Origin: CAZVJA01 sp964626885
GTDB taxonomy: Bacteria > Planctomycetota > Planctomycetia > Planctomycetales > Planctomycetaceae
Assembly: GCA_964626885.1 (NCBI GenBank)
Contig: CAZVJA010000088.1
Location: 1 to 19,903, forward strand
Direction of reading: 5' to 3'
DNA length: 19,903 nucleotides
This document shows positions 1 through 7,561 of the stretch, piece after piece. The notes under the pieces were generated by a model, which saw only the letters and a program-made list of their open reading frames with translations, searched no databases and was not told the DNA's origin. The position numbers and the translations under genes were made by a program. Positions within the stretch are counted from its first letter, which is position 1, and every line of letters starts with the position of its first letter.

Positions 1-350
1 GTGGAAACGTAGGGGACAATATAAAGCGCGCCAACAGACGCGGTTCCAGTCAACTTCAAACCGAACGCCTCCAGCCAGTTGCCAAGCAACGGCTGCCATT
101 TGAGTGCCATTTCCGGGCCGATGCTGTCCGGATCGACGAACTCTTCCACGTTCGAGGCTTGCAGCAAAGAGAGCGTGCGCAGGCCCCACAGCGCGTCAGC
201 ATGATCGCAAGCACCGTGCACCAGCGCGTAAAGTCCGGGAAGCGTGCAAAGCACGACCAGCAGAGGACGCAGCGCGGAGGCGCGATGCAACGTCGGAAAC
301 AGCTCGGCGGGACGGTCAGCCGCTAGTTCGACAAGCTGGATGTCATCCAC
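1..350 (-). CDS. Partial membrane protein, probable family-39-type glycosyltransferase (N-terminus)
   Basis: Translating the minus strand from a GTG at 350 gives 116 uninterrupted codons that run off the window edge, so the C-terminus is missing. GGAG lies 9 nt upstream of this GTG; a TTG at 359 is an alternative start, and an in-frame stop lies just above it. A hydrophobic segment (about residues 29-45, LRPLLVVLCTLPGLYALV) is followed by an extracytoplasmic-looking stretch with HADALWGLRTLSLLQ and then KWQPLLGNWL. That order, first TM helix, acidic/WxLR motif, then W-P-L-x-x-WL, resembles ArnT/PMT-type (GT39) lipid-linked sugar transferases. It lies 74 nt behind the epimerase gene on the same strand, which fits a surface-polysaccharide operon. 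The coding call is fairly secure. The family call is an inference from short motifs. Confidence 0.55.
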   Translation of the reverse strand, partial: MDDIQLVELAADRPAELFPTLHRASALRPLLVVLCTLPGLYALVHGACDHADALWGLRTLSLLQASNVEEFVDPDSIGPEMALKWQPLLGNWLEAFGLKLTGTASVGALYIVPYVS

Positions 351-424
351 CGTCGCCAACTCCGCACCTCACTCCTCGGGCCGTTCAGCGAATTTGCGTC
401 TATTTCCGCGACCAATGTCGGCAC

Positions 425-1405
425 TTAACCCGCGCGATCTCTCTCCGAGCGCTTCCACGCGATGATGTCATCCAGGATTTTCCCCAGCGACAATGCAGGC
501 TTGCGGCCGATCGTTTCCACGAGTCGCGTCAAATCCGGGACGCGACGACGGACATCCTCGAAATCGTCTCCATACACATGGCTGTAAGGGAGATAGCTGA
601 TCGGAACGGCGGCATCGACCCGTGCAATCACCTCTTCCGCCAAACGGCGAATTGAGATTGGCTCGTCACTGCCGATGTTGAATACGCGCCCTTCCGCCGC
701 CGGTGTTTCCATCAACCGGATGACGCAATCGACCACTTCGCGCACATGTGCAAAGCAGCGCACCTGCCCGCCGTCGTCGTAAACCTGGATCGGCCCTCCA
801 TCGAGCGCCTGGTCGACAAACCGCGGAATCACCATCCCATAATGCCCTACCTGGCGCGGACCGACGACGTTGAAGAACCGCCCGACGACAACTTTCAGTT
901 GAAATTTTCGGTGGTATGCCAGCGCGAGAAACTCGTCGATCGCTTTCGAGCAGCCGTAGGCCCAGCGCGGCCGCGACGTGGGGCCAAGATACAAATCATC
1001 TTCCTCGGTCCAGCGCTCGCGCGGATTCTTGCCGTACACCTCACTCGTGGAAGCCAGATACACCCGCTGCCCTCCCTGGGCCGCAAGCCGCAGCAGCACC
1101 TCGGTCGGGTAAATGTTCGTTTCGATGGTCCGTACCGGGTCGTCCGCGACCAGCTTTACGCCGACGGCCGCAGCCAGATGGTAAATCACGTCGATACCCG
1201 GCACGATCTCCGCCAGCAAGACCGGATCCGTGATCGAGCCGGCGCGGAACTCAAACTTCGGATGCGTCGAAACCCCGGAGAGATTCCGCTGGTTCCCGGT
1301 CGACAGATTATCGAGCACGGTCACTTCGTGACCGAGTTCCAACAGCCGCTCCGTAAGGTGGCTTCCAATGAAGCCCGCTCCCCCGGTTACCAGACACCGC
1401 GCCAT
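425..1405 (-). CDS. NAD-dependent epimerase/dehydratase (extended SDR, sugar nucleotide)
   Basis: A 326-residue extended short-chain dehydrogenase/reductase. The Rossmann motif GGAGFIGSHL is at residues 8-17, with an acidic residue at the end of strand 2 (LDNLSTG) for NAD ribose. Next come a GalE/UXS-style STSEVYG (119-125) and the catalytic YxxxK (Y150-G-C-S-K154). The VVGPRQ and YGMVIPRFV segments are typical of UDP-glucuronate decarboxylase and UDP-glucose epimerase relatives. The reaction would be epimerisation, dehydration or decarboxylation of an NDP-sugar in the cytoplasm; the exact substrate cannot be read from the sequence. The start is placed at the ATG at 1405, because the longer reading from 1459 only adds 18 non-conserved residues ahead of the first beta strand. 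The next gene on the same strand is a probable membrane glycosyltransferase, consistent with cell-surface glycan synthesis. Confidence 0.9.
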   Translation of the reverse strand: MARCLVTGGAGFIGSHLTERLLELGHEVTVLDNLSTGNQRNLSGVSTHPKFEFRAGSITDPVLLAEIVPGIDVIYHLAAAVGVKLVADDPVRTIETNIYPTEVLLRLAAQGGQRVYLASTSEVYGKNPRERWTEEDDLYLGPTSRPRWAYGCSKAIDEFLALAYHRKFQLKVVVGRFFNVVGPRQVGHYGMVIPRFVDQALDGGPIQVYDDGGQVRCFAHVREVVDCVIRLMETPAAEGRVFNIGSDEPISIRRLAEEVIARVDAAVPISYLPYSHVYGDDFEDVRRRVPDLTRLVETIGRKPALSLGKILDDIIAWKRSERDRAG

Positions 1406-1532
1406 GCTTATCGACCCTGATACGTAACGATTCCAGCCTCTTCCCACAACATAACGCATCGCGCGGGGGAACGCATCGCCGGTTCAATCAAACCCGCGTT
1501 ACCATCCCCTCAACGGTCCTGCCGTCTGTACA

Positions 1533-1552
1533 CCCGACGACCAATTGTCGGG
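1533..1552. repeat. Small inverted repeat between BBP7 gene and epimerase gene
   Basis: CCCGAC (1533-1538) and GTCGGG (1547-1552) are perfect complements separated by 8 nt. They lie about 100 nt beyond the stop codon of the BBP7 gene on its strand. It could be a weak transcription terminator, but no U-tract follows on either strand, so I record only the structure. The rest of the 246-nt spacer 1406-1651 shows nothing I recognise. Confidence 0.3.
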
Positions 1553-1651
1553 ATGGGGGACCGATTCCCTCAACATTCGGCGAGTCCAACACCTCTGCGA
1601 TCCCCGAACTTGAGGATGCAAGGGCCGTACGTCGTCATGCCGGAGAATTGA

Positions 1652-3070
1652 TCACCAGATCCACTCGCCGCCGAAGTACCCCCCAAACAGGATGACCGAC
1701 CCGTCGTCGTTCACGTACTCCCGGGAATTGAACCGCTGCGGTGCCGTGTCGATCTGGTCGGCCGCCGTCGCGAGGCCGTTCTTCAGCATATTGGCGGTGT
1801 ACCCCCCTCGCAGGCTGAAACGGTCGGTGAGCTGTACCGAGAGCCCAATCGACAATTCCATGTTCGTCGCGAGGGCGATCGAGCTTTCCGACGTCGAGTC
1901 GATGTCGCTCGCCGGGGTCGTGACCGCTAACGAGCTTCGGTGCTTCGCGGAATTCAAGAAAACACCCGCCTTCCCCTCGACATTGAAATACAGCCACGGC
2001 ACCCAGAACTGGCGGACAAATTCCGTTCCCACCTGCGCACCGAACAAATCGTTTTCGGTGCGGATTTCGTACAAGCCGAGCGCCGTGGGATCGATCGTTC
2101 CCTGATCGCGAGAGAGCATCCGCAACCGGTCGTCGAGCCGCATGTAGCGGAAACCCGCCAGGAACGAAGTATCTGACCGCCACCAACGGCGAATGCCGAG
2201 TTCGGCGCTGTCGAATTTGGTGTCGAACGAGAGCACATACTGAGCCGAGTTCGAGAAGGCGCTGGTATCGAAGCTCGACTCACTGTCATCGCCCCAGTAG
2301 GGGTTGTAAGGTTGATTTGCTTCGTCGAGGACGGTCCGCTTGGTGTCATCCCAATCGTGCAGGCCATAGAAGCCCCCTTCGATGCTCGTTCGCTCGTTGA
2401 TGTACCGCCCGAGAGTCCACCGCAGTCCGAGAGCGGACCCGAGATCGAAATCGTTGGTCCCGAGCACAATCATATCTTCCAGCGGTGCCCCACCATCGTC
2501 GTCATACACCACCAGATTGCGGGTCGGTCCGTCATTACGCCTCAACCACACCGCTTCCGCCCGCATGTACCAACGCGGTTCACAACAGTTGCCGTCATAT
2601 CGACAAGCACCACCGGACTGGCAAGGGCAACCGGGGTCGTCACAATGCCGCGACTGACGACCACAGAATCGGCGGCGCTCCGTTCCATAACATCCGTAAC
2701 CGTCGTCTTCCATCCAACCCCGATCCATGGAGGGTTGCGGTCCATGCCCTTCCTGCATGAAATACGAATTCGGCATGCCCCCCTGTTCGGGAGTCATGTC
2801 CATCATTTCTCCCTCCGGTGCGTACGGCATCGCTCCATCCGGAGCATAGGTCATGCTGCCTTGCGACATGCCGGACTGCGGCGATCCGTGCTGCATATTG
2901 GGTTGCGGCAGCGGTGCACCCGACTGTTGCGGCGGCATGCCGCCGGGAGCGTTTTCCGGCGCTTGCGCGACGAATAACGGCACTCCTCGAGGAGCAGGTT
3001 GTTGGGAAAGTGCGGTGGAGGTGAGTGCAATGACGGCAAGAACTGCTGTCAGGAAGGTGAGCTTCGACAC
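1652..3070 (-). CDS. BBP7-family outer-membrane beta-barrel protein
   Basis: About 472 residues. A signal peptide opens the protein (SKLTFLTAVLAVIALTSTALS then QQPAP). A Met/Pro/Gln/Gly-rich low-complexity stretch fills residues 38-115, and eight cysteines cluster between residues 127 and 163. A predicted beta barrel starts at WYMRAEAVWLRR, alternates hydrophobic and polar residues (LGLRWTLGRYI, SAELGIRRWW, FLAGFRYMRLDDRL), and ends in an aromatic-terminated strand, GGYFGGEWIW, as expected for outer-membrane insertion. This matches the planctomycetal BBP7 (DUF1551) family; the physiological role is unknown. The start is placed at GTG 3070, because GGAG (3079-3082) sits 8 nt ahead of it. The in-frame TTG at 3076 would leave only 2 nt. 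Upstream, 3071-3329 is a spacer to the radical SAM gene, in which I found no confident promoter. Confidence 0.85.
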   Translation of the reverse strand: MSKLTFLTAVLAVIALTSTALSQQPAPRGVPLFVAQAPENAPGGMPPQQSGAPLPQPNMQHGSPQSGMSQGSMTYAPDGAMPYAPEGEMMDMTPEQGGMPNSYFMQEGHGPQPSMDRGWMEDDGYGCYGTERRRFCGRQSRHCDDPGCPCQSGGACRYDGNCCEPRWYMRAEAVWLRRNDGPTRNLVVYDDDGGAPLEDMIVLGTNDFDLGSALGLRWTLGRYINERTSIEGGFYGLHDWDDTKRTVLDEANQPYNPYWGDDSESSFDTSAFSNSAQYVLSFDTKFDSAELGIRRWWRSDTSFLAGFRYMRLDDRLRMLSRDQGTIDPTALGLYEIRTENDLFGAQVGTEFVRQFWVPWLYFNVEGKAGVFLNSAKHRSSLAVTTPASDIDSTSESSIALATNMELSIGLSVQLTDRFSLRGGYTANMLKNGLATAADQIDTAPQRFNSREYVNDDGSVILFGGYFGGEWIW

Positions 3071-3078
3071 GGCCAAAT

Positions 3079-3095
3079 CTCCGTTTGATAAACGG
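3079..3095 (-). promoter_or_regulatory. Hairpin abutting the ribosome-binding site of the BBP7 gene
   Basis: On the minus strand, CCGTTT-ATC-AAACGG (3095-3081) forms a perfect 6-bp stem with a 3-nt loop. Its 3' arm ends in the GG of the Shine-Dalgarno GGAG (3082-3079) serving the GTG at 3070. Seen directly: the stem and the overlap. Inferred: folding of this hairpin could limit ribosome access. Confidence 0.4.
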
Positions 3096-3329
3096 TTAAG
3101 CCAACGTCCCAGCTCTGTTCTCTCGATATGTTCCGGCGGCTTGGTTGGAAGGAGCGGACATCATGAGAACAGCCGCCCCCCTCGGACGACGGTTCCGCGC
3201 GAAAACTCAATGTAGTCGCGCTAGTCGTTAATATCGGCACAATTTCACGCCCGGTTGAGGAGAAAAGCTCCGCGCGCGAAGATTTTCTTAAGTCATTTCC
3301 CACAAATGGCTTGCTCGACAAGAATTGGC

Positions 3330-4244
3330 TCAGATCAGCCCAAATCGCCCGGCAAAACCGTCGATGGATACCCCGACCCTCCCCGGCATTGCTCGCCGGG
3401 CCAAGTCCGCCATTTCGTCTCTGTAGCGGAGGCCGACCGAGGTGGGGTCAATCTGCCGCATCGCCTCCGGCAACGGCGTTCTGGCTGTTCGGCTTCCGTC
3501 TGGGCTGCCGTCCCCTTCAATGAAATGGTCGATGACAACGGCATCCGCCACTTCGGCTATCCGCGCAAAGAACCGCTCGGGGTGCTCGATCGGCAGCAGT
3601 GGCGAAACGGTCACCACCGTCCGAATGCCCGCATCCTTTAACGTTGCACATGCCTCCAGCCGGCGTTCAGCGCTCGCGGCGTGCGGGGGGAGTCCGGGAA
3701 GATTCTCCCGATCGGTTTCAATAGAAACATGGACCCGCAACGCGCACCGGTCCGCCAACGCCCGGAACGCATCGAGGTAATCGACGACGCGGGGTGAATG
3801 GGTCTGAATCACCAGCTCATCCGGCGGCAATTCGAGCATCACATCGAGCACGGCCCGTGTCACACCATAGCGAAACTCCTGCGGCACGAACGGGTCGGTC
3901 GCGCTCGAAAGGAAAATAGAAAATTTACCGGGTCGGCCAATCCCGCATGCGCTGTTACTCGGTTCTGATAAGCTTGGTGGATCGATTGTTCGCCGTGCCC
4001 AGCGTGCCTCGCGGGTGTAATTCTCGCGATACGACTCGGCGGCATTGGTGCGGACTTCGAGAAAGCTTCCCCACTTGCGCCCGGCCAGCAGATGCCGGTT
4101 GTGCTGCACATAACAGCCGACGCCGCAGAGCGCGTTTCCGAACGTGCAGCCGCGATACGGCTGCAGTGAGTGCGACGTCACCGTCCGCAAATACCCGCTG
4201 GTCCGCGTGAGGACATTGCCGATGGTGGTTTCAAGGATGTCCAT
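3330..4244 (-). CDS. Radical SAM protein, SplB/COG1533-like, last gene of the feo operon
   Basis: A 304-residue protein. Near the N-terminus is PYRGC followed by CGVGCYVQ: the cysteines are C33, C40 and C44. This matches the place where COG1533 (spore photoproduct lyase-like) radical SAM proteins have their [4Fe-4S] cysteines (PYRGCxxxCxYC), but the spacing is CX6CX3C instead of CX3CX2C. The TIM-barrel pattern follows: KFSIFLSSATDPFVPQE, ELVIQTHSPRVVDYL, LRVHVSIETDRENL, LKDAGIRTVVTVSPLLPIE and ADAVVIDHFIEGDG. All fit the family's beta-strand signatures, including the S-x-x-TDP(Y/F) and H/ETD motifs. The substrate is unknown. The ATG at 4244 has only a weak ribosome-binding site. The gene begins 35 nt after the FeoB-associated peptide gene on the same strand, so it is probably co-transcribed with the iron-uptake genes. 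Confidence 0.75.
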   Translation of the reverse strand: MDILETTIGNVLTRTSGYLRTVTSHSLQPYRGCTFGNALCGVGCYVQHNRHLLAGRKWGSFLEVRTNAAESYRENYTREARWARRTIDPPSLSEPSNSACGIGRPGKFSIFLSSATDPFVPQEFRYGVTRAVLDVMLELPPDELVIQTHSPRVVDYLDAFRALADRCALRVHVSIETDRENLPGLPPHAASAERRLEACATLKDAGIRTVVTVSPLLPIEHPERFFARIAEVADAVVIDHFIEGDGSPDGSRTARTPLPEAMRQIDPTSVGLRYRDEMADLARRAMPGRVGVSIDGFAGRFGLI

Positions 4245-4279
4245 CTTCGCATACGATCGTGAAATGCTTTTAAAAGCAA

Positions 4280-4558
4280 TCAGTCAACCGTGCGAGGATT
4301 CTCAGCGGTTCGCTTGGTCATCGCGCGGAGTGAATCCAACGACACAAACGGCTTCGCCTGGCCGAGATTTGATGCAACCTCCGACGTCGAGCAACTGCCG
4401 CAGCCTCCCGATCCGCAACCGAAGGAATCACCCGGGGTGTGTCCCGTTTTACTCCGGCCACCTACGATCGCGCCGCGCACAAACACTTGCAATCGGCGAG
4501 CGAGAAACCAAACCGCAGCCGTGATGCAAAGAATTGTGAGCGTCAGTTGCCAGGACAT
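4280..4558 (-). CDS. FeoB-associated Cys-rich membrane peptide
   Basis: A 92-residue protein: one N-terminal membrane helix (residues 5-20, LTLTILCITAAVWFLA), a basic stretch (RRLQVFVRG), then a glycine/cysteine knuckle GCGSGGCGSC with C48, C53 and C56. This is the layout of the FeoB-associated Cys-rich family, small membrane peptides often found directly after feoB. They are thought to help, or to receive iron from, the FeoB permease. The C-terminal 35 residues (NLGQAKPFVSLDSLR and after) form a soluble tail. The gene lies 120 nt downstream of feoB and 35 nt upstream of the radical SAM gene. No good Shine-Dalgarno is visible before the ATG at 4558. The family call rests on the cysteine motif, the TM helix and the context. 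Confidence 0.8.
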   Translation of the reverse strand: MSWQLTLTILCITAAVWFLARRLQVFVRGAIVGGRSKTGHTPGDSFGCGSGGCGSCSTSEVASNLGQAKPFVSLDSLRAMTKRTAENPRTVD

Positions 4559-4678
4559 TGTTCATTCGGTACTAAATTACGTGTGGCGCTATTCAAGCCC
4601 AGCGACGGCTGTCACTAAGCTTTACGCCGTGAATATCGTGCGGTCCGTTTGGCGCGAACCGCTGTCGATCCACGCCCC

Positions 4679-6892
4679 TCACACAAACATCATACCAACC
4701 TGGTACGTCACCAAGGCCCCCAGATACGCCAGCAGCGTCATATAGCCAAAGGTAAACGCGGGCCACAACCAACTGTTCGTCTCTCGGCGAATGACCATCA
4801 GCGTGGCGGCGCACTGCGCGCATAAGGCAAAGAAGACCATGATCGACAGCGCGACCGGCACGTTATACACCTTGCGCCCGTCGGGCCAGGTCGCTTGTTG
4901 CAGCGACGCTTCGAGCCCCGCGTCTTCCTCATCGACCTCGCCGCCGAGGCTGTAAATGGTTCCCAGCGTGGAGATGATCACCTCCCGCGCGGGGAACGAG
5001 GCGATCGCGCCGACTCCGATCCGCCAGTCCCAGCCGAGGGGCTTTACTGCCGGCTCGATGGCATGCCCTGCCCGTCCCAGAAAGCTGCCGGCGATCAGTT
5101 CGCTGCTGAGCTGGTTGCGTTGCGTTCGCAATTCTTCAAGACGCGGATTCGTTTTTCCCGCAGCTTCATCACCTGCGGTATCAAGCGATTCGATCTCGGC
5201 CATCACGCCATCCAGCGCGGCATGATCGCCGGGGAAATATCCCGCCCCCCAAACAATCACCGACGTCGCGAAGATCAGCGTGCCGGCACGCGTGACGAAC
5301 GCCCGGCCGCGGTCGTACACCCGGCCCAGAACAATGCGCGGGGATGGCCATTTGTAACTCGGCAGCTCCATCACAAACGGCGGTGTTTCTCCTTTGAAAA
5401 AGGTTTTCTTTAACAGCCACGCGGCAGGAATGGCGACGAGCGCGCCGAGGCAATACATCCCGAACAGCACCAGCCCTTGCAGATTCACTCCGCCGCCAAG
5501 ATAGGTCTTCGACGGAATGAACGCGGTGATCAGGAGCATGTAAACCGGGAGCCGCGCGGAGCAGCTCATCAGCGGAGCGACTAGGATCGTCACCATGCGG
5601 TCGCGGCGGTTCTCAATGACGCGTGCCGCCATCACGCCGGGAATGGCGCAGGCGAACGAGGACATCAGTGGAATAAACGATTTGCCAGATAAACCGAGTT
5701 TTGTCATCAGCCGATCCATCAGAAACGCGGCGCGAGCCATGTAACCGCAGTCTTCCAGAATCGCGATGAAGAAAAACAGGAACACGATCTGCGGGAGAAA
5801 CACGAGCACGCCGCCGACCCCGTTTATCACACCGTCGATGAGCAGGCTGCGAAACGGCCCGGGCGGCATGACGGACGCAACGAACTCCCCAGCCGATCCC
5901 TGCACCGCCTTGATCGCGTCCATGAAGGGGGTCGCGCCGCGGTAAATCGCCTGGAAGATGACCGCCATGACCGCACAAAAGACGATCAGCCCCATGACTC
6001 GGTGAGTGAGCACACGATCGATGTGGTCGCTGCCGGTTACGGTGCGCTGCTGCGGATGCGTGACGATCCCCGCGAGCATTTCTCGAATCCAGGCATAACG
6101 GACCCGGGCCTCGGCAGCCGGAAAACGACAGCCCGATTCGCGCAGCCGCTCGCGCGCCGCGGTCAAGTGCGTGGCGACGTCAGCCGAATATCGGGGGAGA
6201 AGCTCGGTTTCGATTTCGCCGCCAACGTCAATCATCAACCGTTCCACGATCGCCGAGGGGACAACCGCGCCGTTGGAGGCGTGGAGTTTCTCGCGGAGGG
6301 CGTCTCGCTCCAGGTAAAACTCCGGCGGAAAAACCTTCGGAGGTTCAAGCGGAACCGCTTCCGAAGCCGCGAGAATTGCCTCGCGCACGTCGTCCAGACC
6401 GCGCTTGCGGTGTGCTTCGGTACGAACTACCGGAACACCGAGTCGTTGCGCCAGCAGTTGCGTGTCGATCCGTAGGCCGCGCGCGTCGGCCACATCGCCC
6501 ATGTTCAACACCAGCACCGTCGGCCGGCCGAGATCGAGCACCTGACTGACAAGATACAGGTTCCGTTCGATATTCGAAGCATCGAGGATACAAACCACAA
6601 CGTCGAGCGATCCGACGTCGGGCTGCCGTCCCAGAAGTACCTCGACGGAAATCATCTCGTCGGGTGAACGGGGAGAAAGGCTATAGGTGCCGGGTAAATC
6701 GACCAGTCGGATCTCGCGGTTCCGCCAGCGCGTCTTGCCGATTTTTTTTTCGACCGTCACGCCCGGGTAATTTCCGACGCGCGACTGCATCCCCGCCAGC
6801 GCATTGAACAGCGTGCTCTTACCTGTGTTCGGGTTACCGATGATCGCGGCTGTCAATGTGCGGGACTGTGAGGCGGTGGTGGGAGCAGACAT
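4679..6892 (-). CDS. feoB: Ferrous iron transport protein B
   Basis: A 737-residue Fe(II) transporter of the inner membrane. The N-terminal G domain shows G1 GNPNTGKST (19-27), the G2 threonine in GVTVE (44-48), G3 DLPG (65-68) and G4 NMGD (130-133). A helical GDI-like linker follows, then the permease with two gate-type regions: FLPQIVFLFFFIAILEDCGYMARAAFLMDRL with PLMSSFACAIPGVMAARVI, and GAIASFPAREVIISTLGTIYSLG. Length and domain order match full-length FeoB. The ATG at 6892 is preferred (GAGAG five to nine nt upstream); the longer TTG start at 6901 adds only three residues. The upstream feoA stop lies 15 nt away, so the pair is almost certainly co-transcribed. One oddity is a run of nine A residues in the coding strand (6742-6750), discussed in the findings. 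Confidence 0.96.
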   Translation of the reverse strand: MSAPTTASQSRTLTAAIIGNPNTGKSTLFNALAGMQSRVGNYPGVTVEKKIGKTRWRNREIRLVDLPGTYSLSPRSPDEMISVEVLLGRQPDVGSLDVVVCILDASNIERNLYLVSQVLDLGRPTVLVLNMGDVADARGLRIDTQLLAQRLGVPVVRTEAHRKRGLDDVREAILAASEAVPLEPPKVFPPEFYLERDALREKLHASNGAVVPSAIVERLMIDVGGEIETELLPRYSADVATHLTAARERLRESGCRFPAAEARVRYAWIREMLAGIVTHPQQRTVTGSDHIDRVLTHRVMGLIVFCAVMAVIFQAIYRGATPFMDAIKAVQGSAGEFVASVMPPGPFRSLLIDGVINGVGGVLVFLPQIVFLFFFIAILEDCGYMARAAFLMDRLMTKLGLSGKSFIPLMSSFACAIPGVMAARVIENRRDRMVTILVAPLMSCSARLPVYMLLITAFIPSKTYLGGGVNLQGLVLFGMYCLGALVAIPAAWLLKKTFFKGETPPFVMELPSYKWPSPRIVLGRVYDRGRAFVTRAGTLIFATSVIVWGAGYFPGDHAALDGVMAEIESLDTAGDEAAGKTNPRLEELRTQRNQLSSELIAGSFLGRAGHAIEPAVKPLGWDWRIGVGAIASFPAREVIISTLGTIYSLGGEVDEEDAGLEASLQQATWPDGRKVYNVPVALSIMVFFALCAQCAATLMVIRRETNSWLWPAFTFGYMTLLAYLGALVTYQVGMMFV

Positions 6893-6907
6893 GTCTCTCA
6901 ATCGTTG

Positions 6908-7165
6908 TCAATTTTGCGCGGGCATCAGTTCAATTCGCAGTCGCCGCGCTTCAACGGCGCGCAGAGAAATGCGGTAACCCCTGACGCTGAATTCGAGCGG
7001 ATCACCAAGCGGCGCGACGCCGAGCAGCTCAATTTCCTCCCCTTCGGTCAGTCCCATCTCCAGCAGCCGCATGCTGACGCTGTCGTCTCCTTCGACTTCC
7101 ACGATCCGCGCGCGCGCCCCGAGAGGCAGCGTGTCGAGGGTGGATCGTGAGTCGCCGGAATGCAT
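6908..7165 (-). CDS. feoA: Ferrous iron transport protein A (second FeoA)
   Basis: An 85-residue SH3-like FeoA domain: LDTLPLGARARIVEVEGDD, then the signature MRLLEMGLTEGEEIELLGVAPLGDPLEFSVRGYRISLR, in which the strands and the R-LLEMGL-x-x-G motif are intact. FeoA is a small cytoplasmic partner of FeoB needed for Fe(II) uptake. The ATG at 7165 has AGAGGA about 9 nt upstream. The gene is 15 nt ahead of feoB and 67 nt behind another feoA-like gene. It is more canonical than the upstream copy. Confidence 0.93.
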   Translation of the reverse strand: MHSGDSRSTLDTLPLGARARIVEVEGDDSVSMRLLEMGLTEGEEIELLGVAPLGDPLEFSVRGYRISLRAVEARRLRIELMPAQN

Positions 7166-7232
7166 GTCAGAAGATCCTCTGAAGTGGAGTATTCAGTCTG
7201 GCGGAAGGGAAGACATAGTGACTCGTGACTGG

Positions 7233-7502
7233 CTAGCGGAGCGAATCCACCGGCAAGCGAGGCGGGCTGTTCAACACTTCCACCATTACAATCGCGGCGG
7301 CATCTCCGCGATAACTGATGCGGTGGTTATTGAGGGCGATGATGCAAGGGTTGCCCGGCTGAACCATGCGGACATCGACCCCCTGTTGAATTCCCATTTC
7401 TGCAAGGCGCACAACGATTTCGTGGCAACCTTCAACGTTGCTGACGCGCCCTTCTTCACCAGAGCCGAGAAATTCGAGGGGGACAACGGGGTTCACGGAC
7501 AT
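7233..7502 (-). CDS. Ferrous iron transport protein A (first FeoA)
   Basis: An 89-residue FeoA domain: VVPLEFLGSGEEGRVSNVEGCHEIVVRLAEMGIQ followed by GVDVRMVQPGNPCIIALNNHRISYRGDAAAIVMVEVL. It keeps the FeoA LAEMGI-x-x-G core and the NPCIIALNNHRISYR strand pair. The ATG at 7502 is chosen over the longer TTG reading at 7562, because that TTG would lie on the -10 box and the first 20 codons would cover a palindromic operator. The Shine-Dalgarno before 7502 is weak. This is the first gene of the feo operon, and the two FeoA proteins differ strongly in sequence, so they may form a hetero-complex or have separate roles. Confidence 0.88.
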   Translation of the reverse strand: MSVNPVVPLEFLGSGEEGRVSNVEGCHEIVVRLAEMGIQQGVDVRMVQPGNPCIIALNNHRISYRGDAAAIVMVEVLNSPPRLPVDSLR

Positions 7503-7533
7503 TCCAAGGGTGACAGGGGGATGCGCAGTTCGA

Positions 7534-7548
7534 TGAGACTGAGTCTCA
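7534..7548. promoter_or_regulatory. Perfect 7-1-7 palindrome, putative Fur-type operator of feo
   Basis: TGAGACT-G-AGTCTCA is a perfect inverted repeat with a 1-nt centre, the same geometry as the E. coli Fur core TGATAAT-N-ATTATCA, with 5 of 7 bases per half-site identical. It begins 14 nt downstream of the feo -10 box, at about +8 to +22 of the predicted transcript, and about 30 nt ahead of the first feoA ATG. Symmetry and position are seen directly; binding by Fur (or a DtxR/MntR-type iron regulator) is inferred. Confidence 0.6.
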
Positions 7549-7561
7549 ATATCCCGGCGCA

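Noticed and set aside
104..655. Plus-strand open frame at the left edge
   Set aside because: It overlaps the glycosyltransferase-like partial gene and the epimerase gene in antisense and has no motif.
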